Shown here: positions 1-8,529 of the stretch, piece by piece
How the letters are laid out: each line of letters begins with the position of its first letter
Numbering within the stretch: position 1 is the first letter of the stretch
Source: Caecibacter massiliensis
GTDB taxonomy: Bacteria; Bacillota; Negativicutes; Veillonellales; Megasphaeraceae
Assembly (NCBI GenBank): GCA_900095875.1
Contig: LT608311.1
Span: 1,550,001 to 1,614,000 of the forward strand
Length of the DNA: 64,000 nt
Direction of reading: 5' to 3'
Position numbers and translations under genes: made by a program
The notes under the pieces: generated by a model
Told to the model about the DNA's origin: nothing
The model's database searches: none
The model's input: only the letters and a program-made list of their open reading frames with translations

Positions 1-67
1 GAATGGGTACGGGAAGCTGCAAAATAATAGATATTATAACGGGTAAAGCATATAGGGGGAATATATC

Positions 68-931
68 ATGAATATAAAAAAATTAGGGAAATTTGTCATC
101 ACAGCCGCTTTGATTGGTGTCGTCGCAGCCGGCCTTGCCGGATGCAGCAAGAAAGATAGTGCCGCAGCCGGCGATGGCGGCAAGAAAAAAGTCGTCAACG
201 TAGCGTATACGAATTACTATGTACCTTATGATTTCGTCAATGACAAAGGAGAAGCCGACGGCTTTGAAGTAGCAGTCATGAAAGAAGTTGCCAAAAAACT
301 GCCGCAGTACGAATGGAAATTCACGCCGACCTCGGACGACGATCTTCTGATCGGTGTCGAATCGGGGAAATACACCATTGGTACCAAGGGCATCTGGAAA
401 ACGGCAGCCCGGGAAAAGAAATATCTCTTTACTGATAATTACATCGGTGCCAGCGTCATAGGCCTGGTCATCCGCAAAGATGAAGCCGATAAAGTAAAAG
501 ACATGGATTCCTTTGCCCAGTACAGTGGCAAACTCGTGCCGATTGCCCCACAGGATGCGCGCTACATGGTCATTGATACATACAATAAAGAACATCCGGA
601 TAAGCCCATCGACCTGAAATCGTCGGAAGCATTCCAGATTGCCGATGCCTACAGCTGGGTCATGGAAGGCCGCTATGATGCCTATCTGGAAGTTGAACTG
701 AGCTACAAGAACAATATCGTCAAAGACGACGCTCCGTACCATCAGTTCAACGATCAGCTGACCTATATCCGCTACAAAGGCATCCCAACTTATCCGCTGA
801 TCAATAGGAAAGAAACGAAATTGAAAGATGAAGTCGATCAGGCTATCAAAGAACTTCGTGATGAAGGAAAGATTGCCGAACTGGAACAAAAATATTTTGG
901 TGAAAGCCTGTCCCAGTATATCGGACAGTAA
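68..931 (+). CDS. Amino-acid ABC transporter substrate-binding lipoprotein
   Basis: A 287-residue family 3 (polar amino acid) solute-binding protein that should capture an amino acid outside the cytoplasmic membrane and hand it to the permeases encoded next. The N-terminus has a Lys-rich start, a hydrophobic core and a lipobox L-A-G-C with the lipidated Cys at residue 26. The mature part shows the family layout (VPYDFVNDKGEADGFEV near residues 53-69, the ligand-binding entry strand). The ATG follows a GGGGGA ribosome binding site. It is first in an operon with two permeases and an ATPase, 19 bases before the first permease. The ligand (cystine, Glu/Gln or other) cannot be told from sequence. 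Little upstream sequence is available for a promoter. Confidence 0.9.
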   Translation: MNIKKLGKFVITAALIGVVAAGLAGCSKKDSAAAGDGGKKKVVNVAYTNYYVPYDFVNDKGEADGFEVAVMKEVAKKLPQYEWKFTPTSDDDLLIGVESGKYTIGTKGIWKTAAREKKYLFTDNYIGASVIGLVIRKDEADKVKDMDSFAQYSGKLVPIAPQDARYMVIDTYNKEHPDKPIDLKSSEAFQIADAYSWVMEGRYDAYLEVELSYKNNIVKDDAPYHQFNDQLTYIRYKGIPTYPLINRKETKLKDEVDQAIKELRDEGKIAELEQKYFGESLSQYIGQ

Positions 932-950
932 GTGAGAGGAGGAGTGCTTT

Positions 951-1745
951 GTGAATAGTACGAGAGTATTTGATCCGTCCATGATCGTACAGGTCATACC
1001 GGACCTTCTGTCCTATCTGGACGTGACTTTGCTCGTAGCCGTCACAAGTATCCTCCTCGGCTCTCTGCTGGGGATGATACTGGCCTGGGCCAGGACGGGT
1101 CACCACCGCGTGCTGCGCTGGATTGCCAACGGTTACATCTATATCATGCGCTGCACGCCCTCCATTGTCCTGTTGTTCATCGTATTCTACGGTCTGCCGA
1201 AACTGGTGGAGTCGATGACCGATTATGATATCAACGATACAAACCGTGCCGTCTTTGCCATCATCACCTTTACGTTGTTATTTGGCGCCTATATTTCTGA
1301 AGTATTCCGGGCCGCCTATCAGGCTGTCCCCAAAGGGCAGTATGAAGCGGCAGTCAGCATTGGACTGACCCCGTTTCAGGCATTCCGCCAGGTCATGCTG
1401 CCCCAGGCTACAGTCATAGCCCTGCCGAACTTTGGCAATTCCGTCATCAATCTGTTGAAAGAAGGGGCCCTGGCCTACACCATCGGCCTCATCGATATGA
1501 TTGGCAAGGGAAATCTGATCATTGCCCAGAACTTTGGGGCGTATGGTGTGGAAATTTATCTGGCCTGCATGATTGTCTACTGGATTATGACGACCTGCAT
1601 TGCCAAGGGATTCCTCCGGTTGGAAGAACATCTTGACAAAGGGCAGAGCCTGCGGGCAAAGAATCCGGCACAGGCAAAAGCACGCATACTGCCTGTATGG
1701 AAAAGCGTACCGGCGCTGATGCGGCGCATTCAGCGTCAGGGCTAG
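951..1745 (+). CDS. Amino-acid ABC transporter permease (first of two)
   Basis: A 264-residue HisM/GlnP-type inner-membrane permease. It begins with GTG after AGAGGAGG, and no in-frame ATG gives a better start. The typical EAA-loop of the family is seen around residues 130-145 (GQYEAAVSIGLTPFQAFRQV), where the ATPase docks. Several hydrophobic segments span residues 15-220. A basic tail of about 30 residues extends past the usual end. It pairs with the next permease, so the channel is probably a heterodimer. Confidence 0.9.
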   Translation: MNSTRVFDPSMIVQVIPDLLSYLDVTLLVAVTSILLGSLLGMILAWARTGHHRVLRWIANGYIYIMRCTPSIVLLFIVFYGLPKLVESMTDYDINDTNRAVFAIITFTLLFGAYISEVFRAAYQAVPKGQYEAAVSIGLTPFQAFRQVMLPQATVIALPNFGNSVINLLKEGALAYTIGLIDMIGKGNLIIAQNFGAYGVEIYLACMIVYWIMTTCIAKGFLRLEEHLDKGQSLRAKNPAQAKARILPVWKSVPALMRRIQRQG

Positions 1746-1761
1746 AAAAAGGAGTAACCAT

Positions 1762-2469
1762 ATGGAACTGGATTATACATTTATGATAGAAACCTTTTAT
1801 AAGGTATGGGGGGGCATTGGCACGACACTGGGACTGACAGCCCTGAGCCTCCTCATCGCGGCACCGATTGCGTTTTATATGGCGGTCCTCCGCATTAAAG
1901 GCAATCTCATCGGCAGTGGCATTACCCAGGCTTATATATCCTTTGTCCGGGGTACGCCTATTATTCTGCAGATTCTGCTTCTTTATAGCCTGCTCCCAAG
2001 CTTTCTCAACGTCGTTGTCAAAGCATTGGGCTCAGACTTCAATGTCTTCGACAGCGTCGACCCGTTCTGGTATGCGGTTGTCGTCTTTTCCCTGAATACC
2101 ATCGCCCTTTTGGCAGAAGTATTCCGCTCGGCTCTGCTGAGTATCCCTAAGGGACAGCTTGAAGCCGGCGTTTCTATCGGCCTTTCGGAATTCCAGACAT
2201 ACTGCAAAGTCATCATTCCCCAGGCTATGGTCGTAGCGCTGCCGGCGGTCTGCAATATTACGGTCAATCTGATCAAAGGGACTTCCCTGGCATTCCTTAT
2301 GACTGTCAAAGATGTCCTGGCTATCGGAAAAATTGCCGCTTCCTATGGTTATAACTATATCGAATCGTACCTGGATGTGTTTATTGTATATCTCATCGTA
2401 TGTACGGTCATCCAGCTGGCATATAAATTTGCAGAACAGCATGTAGGTGCCTTCCGGGCCGGTGCATAA
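1762..2469 (+). CDS. Amino-acid ABC transporter permease (second of two)
   Basis: A 235-residue permease of the same His/Glu/Gln/Arg family as its upstream neighbour, 16 bases after it. The EAA-loop signature [20 protein letters not shown] lies at about residues 130-149, and [18 protein letters not shown] near residue 62 is the family-typical second membrane segment. Start is ATG behind AAAAAGGAG. It should form the membrane channel together with the preceding permease. Confidence 0.9.
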   Translation: MELDYTFMIETFYKVWGGIGTTLGLTALSLLIAAPIAFYMAVLRIKGNLIGSGITQAYISFVRGTPIILQILLLYSLLPSFLNVVVKALGSDFNVFDSVDPFWYAVVVFSLNTIALLAEVFRSALLSIPKGQLEAGVSIGLSEFQTYCKVIIPQAMVVALPAVCNITVNLIKGTSLAFLMTVKDVLAIGKIAASYGYNYIESYLDVFIVYLIVCTVIQLAYKFAEQHVGAFRAGA

Positions 2470-2486
2470 GAAAGGAGATTTATCCC

Positions 2487-3236
2487 ATGTTATTGTCAAT
2501 TAAGCATGTCCGCAAGAGCTTTGGCGATCTGGAAGTACTGAAAGACGTGCATATGGATATTGAAAAAGGCGACGTTGTCGTCATTCTGGGCCCCAGCGGG
2601 TCGGGCAAGACGACATTCCTGCGCTGCCTGAATTTTCTGGAAAAGGCCGATGCCGGGGAAATGGATTTTGCCGGTATGCACATCGATCTCAGCCATCCTT
2701 CGACAAAAGATATTACGGCCGTGCGGAAAAAGACGGCTTTCGTATTTCAGGGATACAACCTCTTTGCCAATAAGACAGTCCTTGAAAATGTGACTCTCGG
2801 TCTGACTACGGGCAGGGGCATGAAAAAAGCCGATGCCGAAGCCATTGCCCGCGATGCGTTGCAGCGTGTCGGCATGGCGGAACGGATGGACTATTATCCG
2901 TCCAAGCTTTCCGGCGGCCAGCAGCAGCGCGTAGGAATTGCCCGGGCCATGGCTGTCAAGCCCGATGTCATCCTGTTTGATGAACCGACATCGGCCCTTG
3001 ATCCGGAACTGGTCGGGGAAGTACTGAAAGTCATGCGGGACCTGGCAAAAGCCGGAACGACCATGATTGTCGTGACCCATGAAATGAAATTTGCCCGCGA
3101 TGTGGCAACCCACGTTATTTTTATGGATGGCGGTGTCATCGTTGAAGAAGGGACGTCGGAAGATATTTTCGAGCATCCCAAAGAAGAACGGACTAAAAAG
3201 TTCCTGCACCGTGTCCTCTGCCATACTTACGAATAA
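2487..3236 (+). CDS. Amino-acid ABC transporter ATP-binding protein
   Basis: A 249-residue GlnQ/HisP-type ATPase that powers the transporter. Walker [10 protein letters not shown] is near residue 34, the signature LSGGQQQR near residue 138, and Walker [14 protein letters not shown] near residue 158, followed by the H-loop VVTHEM. The ATG sits behind AAGGAGAT, 17 bases after the second permease. It ends the operon and is followed by a hairpin terminator. Confidence 0.93.
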   Translation: MLLSIKHVRKSFGDLEVLKDVHMDIEKGDVVVILGPSGSGKTTFLRCLNFLEKADAGEMDFAGMHIDLSHPSTKDITAVRKKTAFVFQGYNLFANKTVLENVTLGLTTGRGMKKADAEAIARDALQRVGMAERMDYYPSKLSGGQQQRVGIARAMAVKPDVILFDEPTSALDPELVGEVLKVMRDLAKAGTTMIVVTHEMKFARDVATHVIFMDGGVIVEEGTSEDIFEHPKEERTKKFLHRVLCHTYE

Positions 3237-3240
3237 TCAG

Positions 3241-3289
3241 AGAGGAGCTATTTCTGACAGATTCTGTACGGAACATAGTTCCTCTTTTC
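3241..3289 (+). terminator. Intrinsic terminator after the first ABC operon
   Basis: An 11-bp stem (AGAGGAGCTAT at 3241-3251 with ATAGTTCCTCT at 3275-3285, one G-U pair) is followed by a short T tract. It starts a few bases past the ATPase stop codon. Confidence 0.7.
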
Positions 3290-3299
3290 ATTATGTGTA

Positions 3300-3328
3300 T
3301 TGACGCAACAGACAAACCTGTATATGAT
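3300..3328 (+). promoter_or_regulatory. Sigma-70-type promoter of the M20 peptidase
   Basis: TTGACG (3300-3305), a 17-base spacer and TATGAT (3323-3328), 26 bases before the peptidase ATG. It lies directly after the terminator of the ABC operon, which supports separate transcription. Confidence 0.65.
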
Positions 3329-3354
3329 GATGGTATCTAAAGGAGGAATGCAAT

Positions 3355-4692
3355 ATGGCTTTTACAGAAGAACAGAAACTGACAGATCATCTGCAGCACT
3401 TTATTGCCTGTCAGACCATTTCTAATGAAGATCTGGATAAAGTGGACTGGCGGGAATTTACCAAGCTTCATGCCCTGCTGGAAGCCTACTATCCTGTTAT
3501 ATATAAACTGTTTGAAGTCATTCCGGTTGGCCGGGCGGGCCTGCTGTTTCATTATGATTCGGGCCATCCGGAAAAAACGCCGCTCGTACTCAGCGCCCAT
3601 CAGGACGTAGTCGAACCGGGAGCCCTGGAACTCTGGAAGAAAGAACCCTTTTCCGGCGCTTACGAAGATGGTATTATCTGGGGACGGGGCACGACAGACT
3701 GTAAACACCTTTTCCTGGCAGAAATGGAAGCCGTGGAAGCAGCCTTTGCCGATGGATTCCGTCCTTCCTATGACCTCTACATTGCACTGGGATACAGTGA
3801 AGAAATTTATACCATCAGTGGGGAAGATGGCGGACGGCTTCTCAAGGAAGCACTGGCGGCACGGGGCGTTCATCAGATCGTTCTCTTTGACGAAGGCGGC
3901 AGTGTGACGACCGACGATAAGGGGCACCGCATTGCCCACGTCGGTCTGGGAGATAAGTCGCAGATTGTCTACGAACTCTATAAAGACGGGACAGGCGGCC
4001 ATTCCAGTGTACCGGGACTGCATACGGATATGGGAGCTCTGGCCCGCTGCATCGTGGCACTGGAAGATCATCCCCGTCCGTATAAACTGACGGATTTATC
4101 CCGGGGTCAGCTGAAAGGTATGGCTAAACTGGAAACGGGGGATAAACAGCGGATTTTCAGTGACCCCGACCGGTACTGGGATGAAGTGTGTGAACTGGCC
4201 CGTCAGGATGCCCGCCTCGATGCGCTGCTCCATACGACGATATGTGTGACCATGGCCCAGGGAGCCCAGCAGCCTAACGTCATCCCGGCACACGTAAGCG
4301 CTACCATCAGTGCCCGCGTACTTCCCGGGGAAACGGGGGACGAAATTCTGGCGTATATCCAGCAGCACCTCACCGGTGGCATTCAGGTCCGCCGCGTATC
4401 CGGCATTGACCCGGTCAACGAAGACACCCCGGACAGTGAAGAATTCCGTCTGGTCGAACAGACTATCCACGATGTATACGGCGACGATGTCATCGTCATG
4501 CCGGAACTGATGCTGTTTGCGACAGACTCCCGCTATTATAAGGACATTGCTAAACACATCTTCCTTTTCAGTGGCTATGAACAGGACGATACGTGGGGGC
4601 CCATGCACGGTGTCAACGAACGCATTCCTGCTGCCGCACTTCCGGGATCTCGTAATTTCTTCCGCAGACTGATGGAAAATTACAATGCATAA
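3355..4692 (+). CDS. M20-family metallopeptidase (carboxypeptidase/dipeptidase type)
   Basis: A 445-residue zinc-dependent M20 peptidase or amidohydrolase with no signal peptide, so cytoplasmic. Metal and catalytic motifs are all visible: AHQDVVE (His82, Asp84), WGRGTTDCKH (Asp115), YSEEIY (Glu149/Glu150) and LFDEGGS (Asp179). A dimerisation insert with GGHSSVPG follows at about residue 210. Start is ATG behind AAAGGAGG. Its place after an amino-acid transporter fits peptide or N-acyl amino acid use, but the substrate is not determined by sequence. It is transcribed on its own and converges on the XRE regulator. Confidence 0.88.
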   Translation: MAFTEEQKLTDHLQHFIACQTISNEDLDKVDWREFTKLHALLEAYYPVIYKLFEVIPVGRAGLLFHYDSGHPEKTPLVLSAHQDVVEPGALELWKKEPFSGAYEDGIIWGRGTTDCKHLFLAEMEAVEAAFADGFRPSYDLYIALGYSEEIYTISGEDGGRLLKEALAARGVHQIVLFDEGGSVTTDDKGHRIAHVGLGDKSQIVYELYKDGTGGHSSVPGLHTDMGALARCIVALEDHPRPYKLTDLSRGQLKGMAKLETGDKQRIFSDPDRYWDEVCELARQDARLDALLHTTICVTMAQGAQQPNVIPAHVSATISARVLPGETGDEILAYIQQHLTGGIQVRRVSGIDPVNEDTPDSEEFRLVEQTIHDVYGDDVIVMPELMLFATDSRYYKDIAKHIFLFSGYEQDDTWGPMHGVNERIPAAALPGSRNFFRRLMENYNA

Positions 4693-4704
4693 CAGAATAA
4701 GCCT

Positions 4705-4751
4705 AAAAAAACTGGTTTATGGAGTATTTTGTTCCATAAGCCAGTTTTTTT
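4705..4751. terminator. Bidirectional terminator between peptidase and XRE gene
   Basis: A near-perfect inverted repeat (AAAAAACTGGTTTATGGA and TCCATAAGCCAGTTTTTT) has A and T runs at both ends, so it can stop transcripts from both convergent genes. Confidence 0.85.
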
Positions 4752-4753
4752 AC

Positions 4754-5455
4754 TTATACGAAAGATAGCATGTTGTATTGCTTCATGCGGCGGATATCCT
4801 CTTTGGAAATCATCAGAGATTTGATGAGGTCGTCTGTTTCCGGGAGAATTTTTTTTGAAATAAGCATTTTGGTAGCGACGGGCATTAATGGTCGGGAAGA
4901 AACGCCGAATCCCATGGCCCATTTGGTGGGAGCATCTAAAAACGACGCGAGGACACGGATAATATATTTTTCTATATAGGTATCCTGCTTCTGGAATTCC
5001 ATAGTGGTCAGGGCGTCGTAATGGGATATTGTTCCTGTATAAGTGTTTTCACAATTCTGATATTCATCATAATTCTTTATATTCATGTACATGATGGCTG
5101 GAAATATATGCTGATTTTCCGGAAATACATCGATAATCGTGCGGTTCAGATGGTTATTACGGCCATCATACATATATATGTACATGTGATTCAGATTTTT
5201 GAAGAAATTGGGAACGGTTACAGTTTCTGTTGGGACATTTTCCGGTGGCATGTATAATAACTGCTCGAGGCGGACCTGTAATACCTGTGCAATATCGAAC
5301 AGGGTATCCAAATCCAAAGAAATTTTACCGCTTTCATATTTGGAAACTGTTGCTTTGCTCTTACAGATACGATCCGCCAGTTCCTGGACGGTCAGCTTAT
5401 TCTTTTTCCGGAATGTACGGATTGCCTTACCCGTATTTTCTGTTACCAGAGACAT
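4754..5455 (-). CDS. XRE-family transcriptional regulator with unknown C-terminal domain
   Basis: A 233-residue protein with a Cro/C1-type helix-turn-helix at residues 10-65 (LTVQELADRICKSKATVSKY contains the recognition helix). The remaining 165 residues match no family I recognise and may sense a ligand. I chose the internal ATG at 5455 because AGAGGTGA lies just upstream; a longer reading from 5509 has no such site. It is divergent from the PLP enzyme and CoA-transferase. Two palindromic boxes in the shared gap are plausible targets, so I infer that it controls itself and those two genes. Confidence 0.85.
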   Translation of the reverse strand: MSLVTENTGKAIRTFRKKNKLTVQELADRICKSKATVSKYESGKISLDLDTLFDIAQVLQVRLEQLLYMPPENVPTETVTVPNFFKNLNHMYIYMYDGRNNHLNRTIIDVFPENQHIFPAIMYMNIKNYDEYQNCENTYTGTISHYDALTTMEFQKQDTYIEKYIIRVLASFLDAPTKWAMGFGVSSRPLMPVATKMLISKKILPETDDLIKSLMISKEDIRRMKQYNMLSFV

Positions 5456-5567
5456 GAAATCACCTCTGATGTCATTGTACACGTTTTTTTGTTTCTTTAA
5501 AATATTCAAAATAAAAAAACAATTGAAAAAACATGTCTTCTGATGAAATTGGAAGATGATTGGCTCT

Positions 5568-5590
5568 TATGTTTCGCTTAAAGAAACATA
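5568..5590. promoter_or_regulatory. Palindromic operator candidate, box 1
   Basis: TATGTTTC, seven bases, GAAACATA: a perfect 8-bp inverted repeat in the gap between the XRE gene and the PLP enzyme. A second, inverted version of the same sequence follows 11 bases later. Confidence 0.55.
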
Positions 5591-5601
5591 ATGGCTATGT
5601 T

Positions 5602-5622
5602 TATGTCTTTAAACGAAACATA
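5602..5622. promoter_or_regulatory. Palindromic operator candidate, box 2
   Basis: TATGTCTTTAAACGAAACAT, read on the opposite strand, repeats the core TATGTTTCG-TTTAAAG of box 1 with two bases fewer at one end. It ends 7 bases before the -35 of the first plus-strand promoter. A paired site of this kind fits binding by a dimeric XRE regulator. Confidence 0.5.
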
Positions 5623-5629
5623 GGGGCTT

Positions 5630-5658
5630 TTGCCAGTGGACATCGGAACTGATATAGT
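5630..5658 (+). promoter_or_regulatory. Promoter P1 of the PLP enzyme/CoA-transferase operon
   Basis: TTGCCA (5630-5635), 17 bases, TATAGT (5653-5658), right beside operator box 2. The first of three promoters with almost the same hexamers and the same spacing. Confidence 0.55.
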
Positions 5659-5726
5659 ATAAGCATAAACAGAGCGCTCTTACCTATAATAATTATAATT
5701 CTGAATAATCACATATTTGTAGAAAA

Positions 5727-5755
5727 TTGGTAAATATGTGGCATGCCGGTATAGT
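5727..5755 (+). promoter_or_regulatory. Promoter P2 of the PLP enzyme/CoA-transferase operon
   Basis: TTGGTA (5727-5732), 17 bases, TATAGT (5750-5755). Confidence 0.5.
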
Positions 5756-5764
5756 ATAAAATAT

Positions 5765-5793
5765 TTGCCGGGGGATGCATTTCTTGATATAGT
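5765..5793 (+). promoter_or_regulatory. Promoter P3 of the PLP enzyme/CoA-transferase operon
   Basis: TTGCCG (5765-5770), 17 bases, TATAGT (5788-5793). It is nearest to the gene, about 45 bases upstream of the ribosome binding site. Confidence 0.55.
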
Positions 5794-5846
5794 AATTATA
5801 GCAAGGCGTCTTATGGTATATTTTTTAGCAAGGGAGAGTGGGATAC

Positions 5847-7061
5847 ATGAAGTATAATTTTGATGAAATCGTCGATAGGAGACATACGAATGCACTCAAT
5901 ACGGATGGGTTCCGTGGCTACATTTTCCATGATTTTGAAGGGAAAAAGACCTTTCCGTTCAAGGACGATGAATTTGTCCGCATGTGGGTAGCCGATATGG
6001 AATTTGCCATGTGCCCGGCTATTATCCAGGCAATCAAAGACCGGGCCGACAAGCGCATTATCGGATACAGCCAGGTGTTTGAACCGGAATTTTTCCAGGC
6101 TTACAATGCCTGGAGTGAAAAGATGTACGGCTGGACCTATCCGAAAGAAGAAATCTGCTTTTCCCTGGGAATCATACCGGCTTTGTATACGCTGGTAGAT
6201 CTGCTCCTGGGCGACCATGATTATGCCATCATCAATACGCCGGCATACGGATATTTTCAACACCCTGTCGATGAACGGCACAAACACGCTATTCATAATA
6301 AGATGAAATGCGATGACGAAGGCAACTGGTCCATCGACTTTGATTCCCTCGAACGGGATGCAGCCAACCCGCTGGCCAAGCTTCTCATCTGGTGTAATCC
6401 CCAGAATCCGACGGGACGCGTCTGGACGGAAGAAGAACTGCGGAAAGTAGCAGCTATTGTAGAAAAATATAATCTCTGGATCATCAGTGATGAAATCCAT
6501 TGTGATATACTCCGGCAGGGTGTCCATCACATTCCTATGGCTAAAATTATGCCGGATTATCAAAAACTGATTACTTGCACGTCAGCTTCCAAGTGCTTCA
6601 ATATGGCAGGTATGATGTTTGCCGAAATCATCATCCGCGATAAAGGGCTGCGCGATCTCTATATCGGTACGACCAATGCCTATGCTATGAACGTAAATCC
6701 CCTTTCTATCGCCGCCCATCAGGCAGCTTACGAACACGGGAGTGAATGGCTGGACCAGCTCAAGACGTATCTGGACGGGAATTTCCAGTTTGTGAAGGAC
6801 ACTCTGGACAGAGAACTCCCGGATATCACCTTCCAGATTCCACAGGCAACCTATCTGGCATGGGTCAACATGAATCCGTATCTCGGCGATGTGGAAGATA
6901 TTCCTGACTTTATGGCCAATAAAGCCGGCGTACTGCTGGAAGGAGGAGATGCGCTCTTTGTCGATAACGCCAAGGGCTATATCCGCCTCAATCTGGCCAT
7001 GCCGCGCTCTATCATAGCCGAAGGGATGAAACGCATCGTCAAGGCCATCAAGGAACGATAA
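5847..7061 (+). CDS. MalY/PatB-type PLP-dependent C-S lyase or aminotransferase
   Basis: A 404-residue fold-type I PLP enzyme. The Schiff-base lysine is K249 in TSASKCFNMAG, and the NPQNPTG and SDEIHCDI (Asp215) motifs that bind PLP are present. Family members cleave cystathionine or cysteine to pyruvate, ammonia and a thiol, or transaminate. Start is ATG at 5847 with AGGGAGAG eight bases upstream; an in-frame GTG three codons earlier overlaps that site. A CoA-transferase follows 48 bases later and the two are probably co-transcribed. I infer that the amino-acid carbon ends up in a CoA-thioester fermentation step. Confidence 0.87.
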   Translation: MKYNFDEIVDRRHTNALNTDGFRGYIFHDFEGKKTFPFKDDEFVRMWVADMEFAMCPAIIQAIKDRADKRIIGYSQVFEPEFFQAYNAWSEKMYGWTYPKEEICFSLGIIPALYTLVDLLLGDHDYAIINTPAYGYFQHPVDERHKHAIHNKMKCDDEGNWSIDFDSLERDAANPLAKLLIWCNPQNPTGRVWTEEELRKVAAIVEKYNLWIISDEIHCDILRQGVHHIPMAKIMPDYQKLITCTSASKCFNMAGMMFAEIIIRDKGLRDLYIGTTNAYAMNVNPLSIAAHQAAYEHGSEWLDQLKTYLDGNFQFVKDTLDRELPDITFQIPQATYLAWVNMNPYLGDVEDIPDFMANKAGVLLEGGDALFVDNAKGYIRLNLAMPRSIIAEGMKRIVKAIKER

Positions 7062-7109
7062 TAGGGATTGTCAGGCAGAAACGGCGTCAGTCAGATGGGA
7101 GATGAGCTG

Positions 7110-8447
7110 ATGGATTACCAGAGTGAATACATGAGCAAACGCTGTACACCGCAGCAGGCAGTGCAGCTGATCCGCGACGGGGACTGGGTCGATTACACCC
7201 AGGGTATTACCTTTCCCCAGCTTCTCGATGAGGCCCTGGCAGAACGGACAGGGGAATTGGCCGATGTGAAGATCCGCTGCATGTTCTGCCTGAAACGGCC
7301 GCAGATATTGGAAAAAGATCCCCATAGCGTATCTTTTACGTATCATACCTGGCATAGCAGCCAGATAGACCGCAGGGATGTCAATGAAGGCCGGGCTTAT
7401 TTCGCCCCGATTCAGTACAGTCATCTGGCAGAATATTACCGCCGGGGAATGGCACCGGTCGATGTTGTCATGATGACCGTTTCTCCCATGGACCGTCATG
7501 GGAACTTCAGTTTTGCCTGCAATCCGTCGGCCACTCAGGGCGCTCTCGATGCAGCAGACCGCATCATCGTCGAAGTTAACCCCAACCTGCCGGAAGCGTA
7601 CGGCCTGGGAGGAGATTTTATTCATATTTCCGATATTGATGCTATCGTGGAAAGTGATGTACCGGTGCTTACGGCACCCAATCCGCCCGTACAGGAAATC
7701 GATAAGAAAATTGCGGCCTGGCTGCTCCCCTATCTGAAAGACGGTATGACGCTGCAGATCGGTGTCGGCGGTATTCCCAATGCCCTGGGGATGCTCATTG
7801 CCGATTCGGATCTGAAAGATCTGGGCATGCATACAGAATATCTCAGTGATGGTTGCCTGAAACTGTATGAGGCAGGGAAGATAACGAATCGCAGAAAAGA
7901 ACTCCTGCCGGGCAAAGGCGTGTATGGTACTTGTGCCGGCAGCACGGAACTGTACGATTTCGTCGATCACAACCGGGCATTACTATCAGCCCCTATTGAA
8001 TATGTCAATCACGTGGATCAGATCCGTCAGCTGAACCAGTTCGTTTCTATCAATGGCTGCCTGGCCGTCGATTTATATGGACAGGTTTGCTCGGAATCGG
8101 CTGGCCTCCGGCATATCAGCGGCTCGGGGGGACAGGTCGATTTTATTAGCGGTGCCTTCTGGTCTCCTCATGGGCAGGCCTTTCTGACTATGCCTTCGAC
8201 GTATACAGACCGGCAGGGTATCGTACATTCACGCATACAGCCGTTTTTCTCACATGGCGATATCGTTACGACGGTACGGGCCATAGCTCCGTGTATCGTA
8301 ACGGAATACGGGATAGCAGAACTGGAAGGCAGGACGACGTGGCAGCGGGCAGAAGCTCTCATTGCCATTGCCCATCCCGATTTCCGCGAATCTCTGATCC
8401 GTGCGGCGGAAGCCCAGCACATATGGCGCGCTTCTCATAAACGATAA
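7110..8447 (+). CDS. Acetyl-CoA hydrolase/transferase family CoA-transferase
   Basis: A 445-residue enzyme of the 4-hydroxybutyrate/butyryl-CoA:acetate CoA-transferase family, which swaps CoA between an acyl-CoA and a free acid in fermentation. The glutamate thought to carry the CoA ester is E243 in HTEYLSDG; QIGVGGIPNAL lies earlier and HISGSGGQVDFI later, both family hallmarks. I chose ATG 7110 (MDYQSEYMSKRC), which matches the usual family start and has GGGAG upstream, over TTG 7068 or ATG 7095. The acyl specificity (butyrate, propionate, hydroxybutyrate) is not readable from sequence. Confidence 0.87.
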   Translation: MDYQSEYMSKRCTPQQAVQLIRDGDWVDYTQGITFPQLLDEALAERTGELADVKIRCMFCLKRPQILEKDPHSVSFTYHTWHSSQIDRRDVNEGRAYFAPIQYSHLAEYYRRGMAPVDVVMMTVSPMDRHGNFSFACNPSATQGALDAADRIIVEVNPNLPEAYGLGGDFIHISDIDAIVESDVPVLTAPNPPVQEIDKKIAAWLLPYLKDGMTLQIGVGGIPNALGMLIADSDLKDLGMHTEYLSDGCLKLYEAGKITNRRKELLPGKGVYGTCAGSTELYDFVDHNRALLSAPIEYVNHVDQIRQLNQFVSINGCLAVDLYGQVCSESAGLRHISGSGGQVDFISGAFWSPHGQAFLTMPSTYTDRQGIVHSRIQPFFSHGDIVTTVRAIAPCIVTEYGIAELEGRTTWQRAEALIAIAHPDFRESLIRAAEAQHIWRASHKR

Positions 8448-8464
8448 TATTACTATCAATAGAT

Positions 8465-8524
8465 AAAAGAGAGGGGGCCGCAACATGAACGGGAATGTTC
8501 ATGTTGCGGCCCCCTCTCTTTTTA
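8465..8524 (+). terminator. Strong intrinsic terminator
   Basis: A perfect stem of about 26 bp with a six-base loop (8491-8496) and a T run. It ends the CoA-transferase operon and lies between convergent genes, so it may also stop the znuA transcript (A run on the other side). Confidence 0.93.
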
Positions 8525-8529
8525 TTTAA

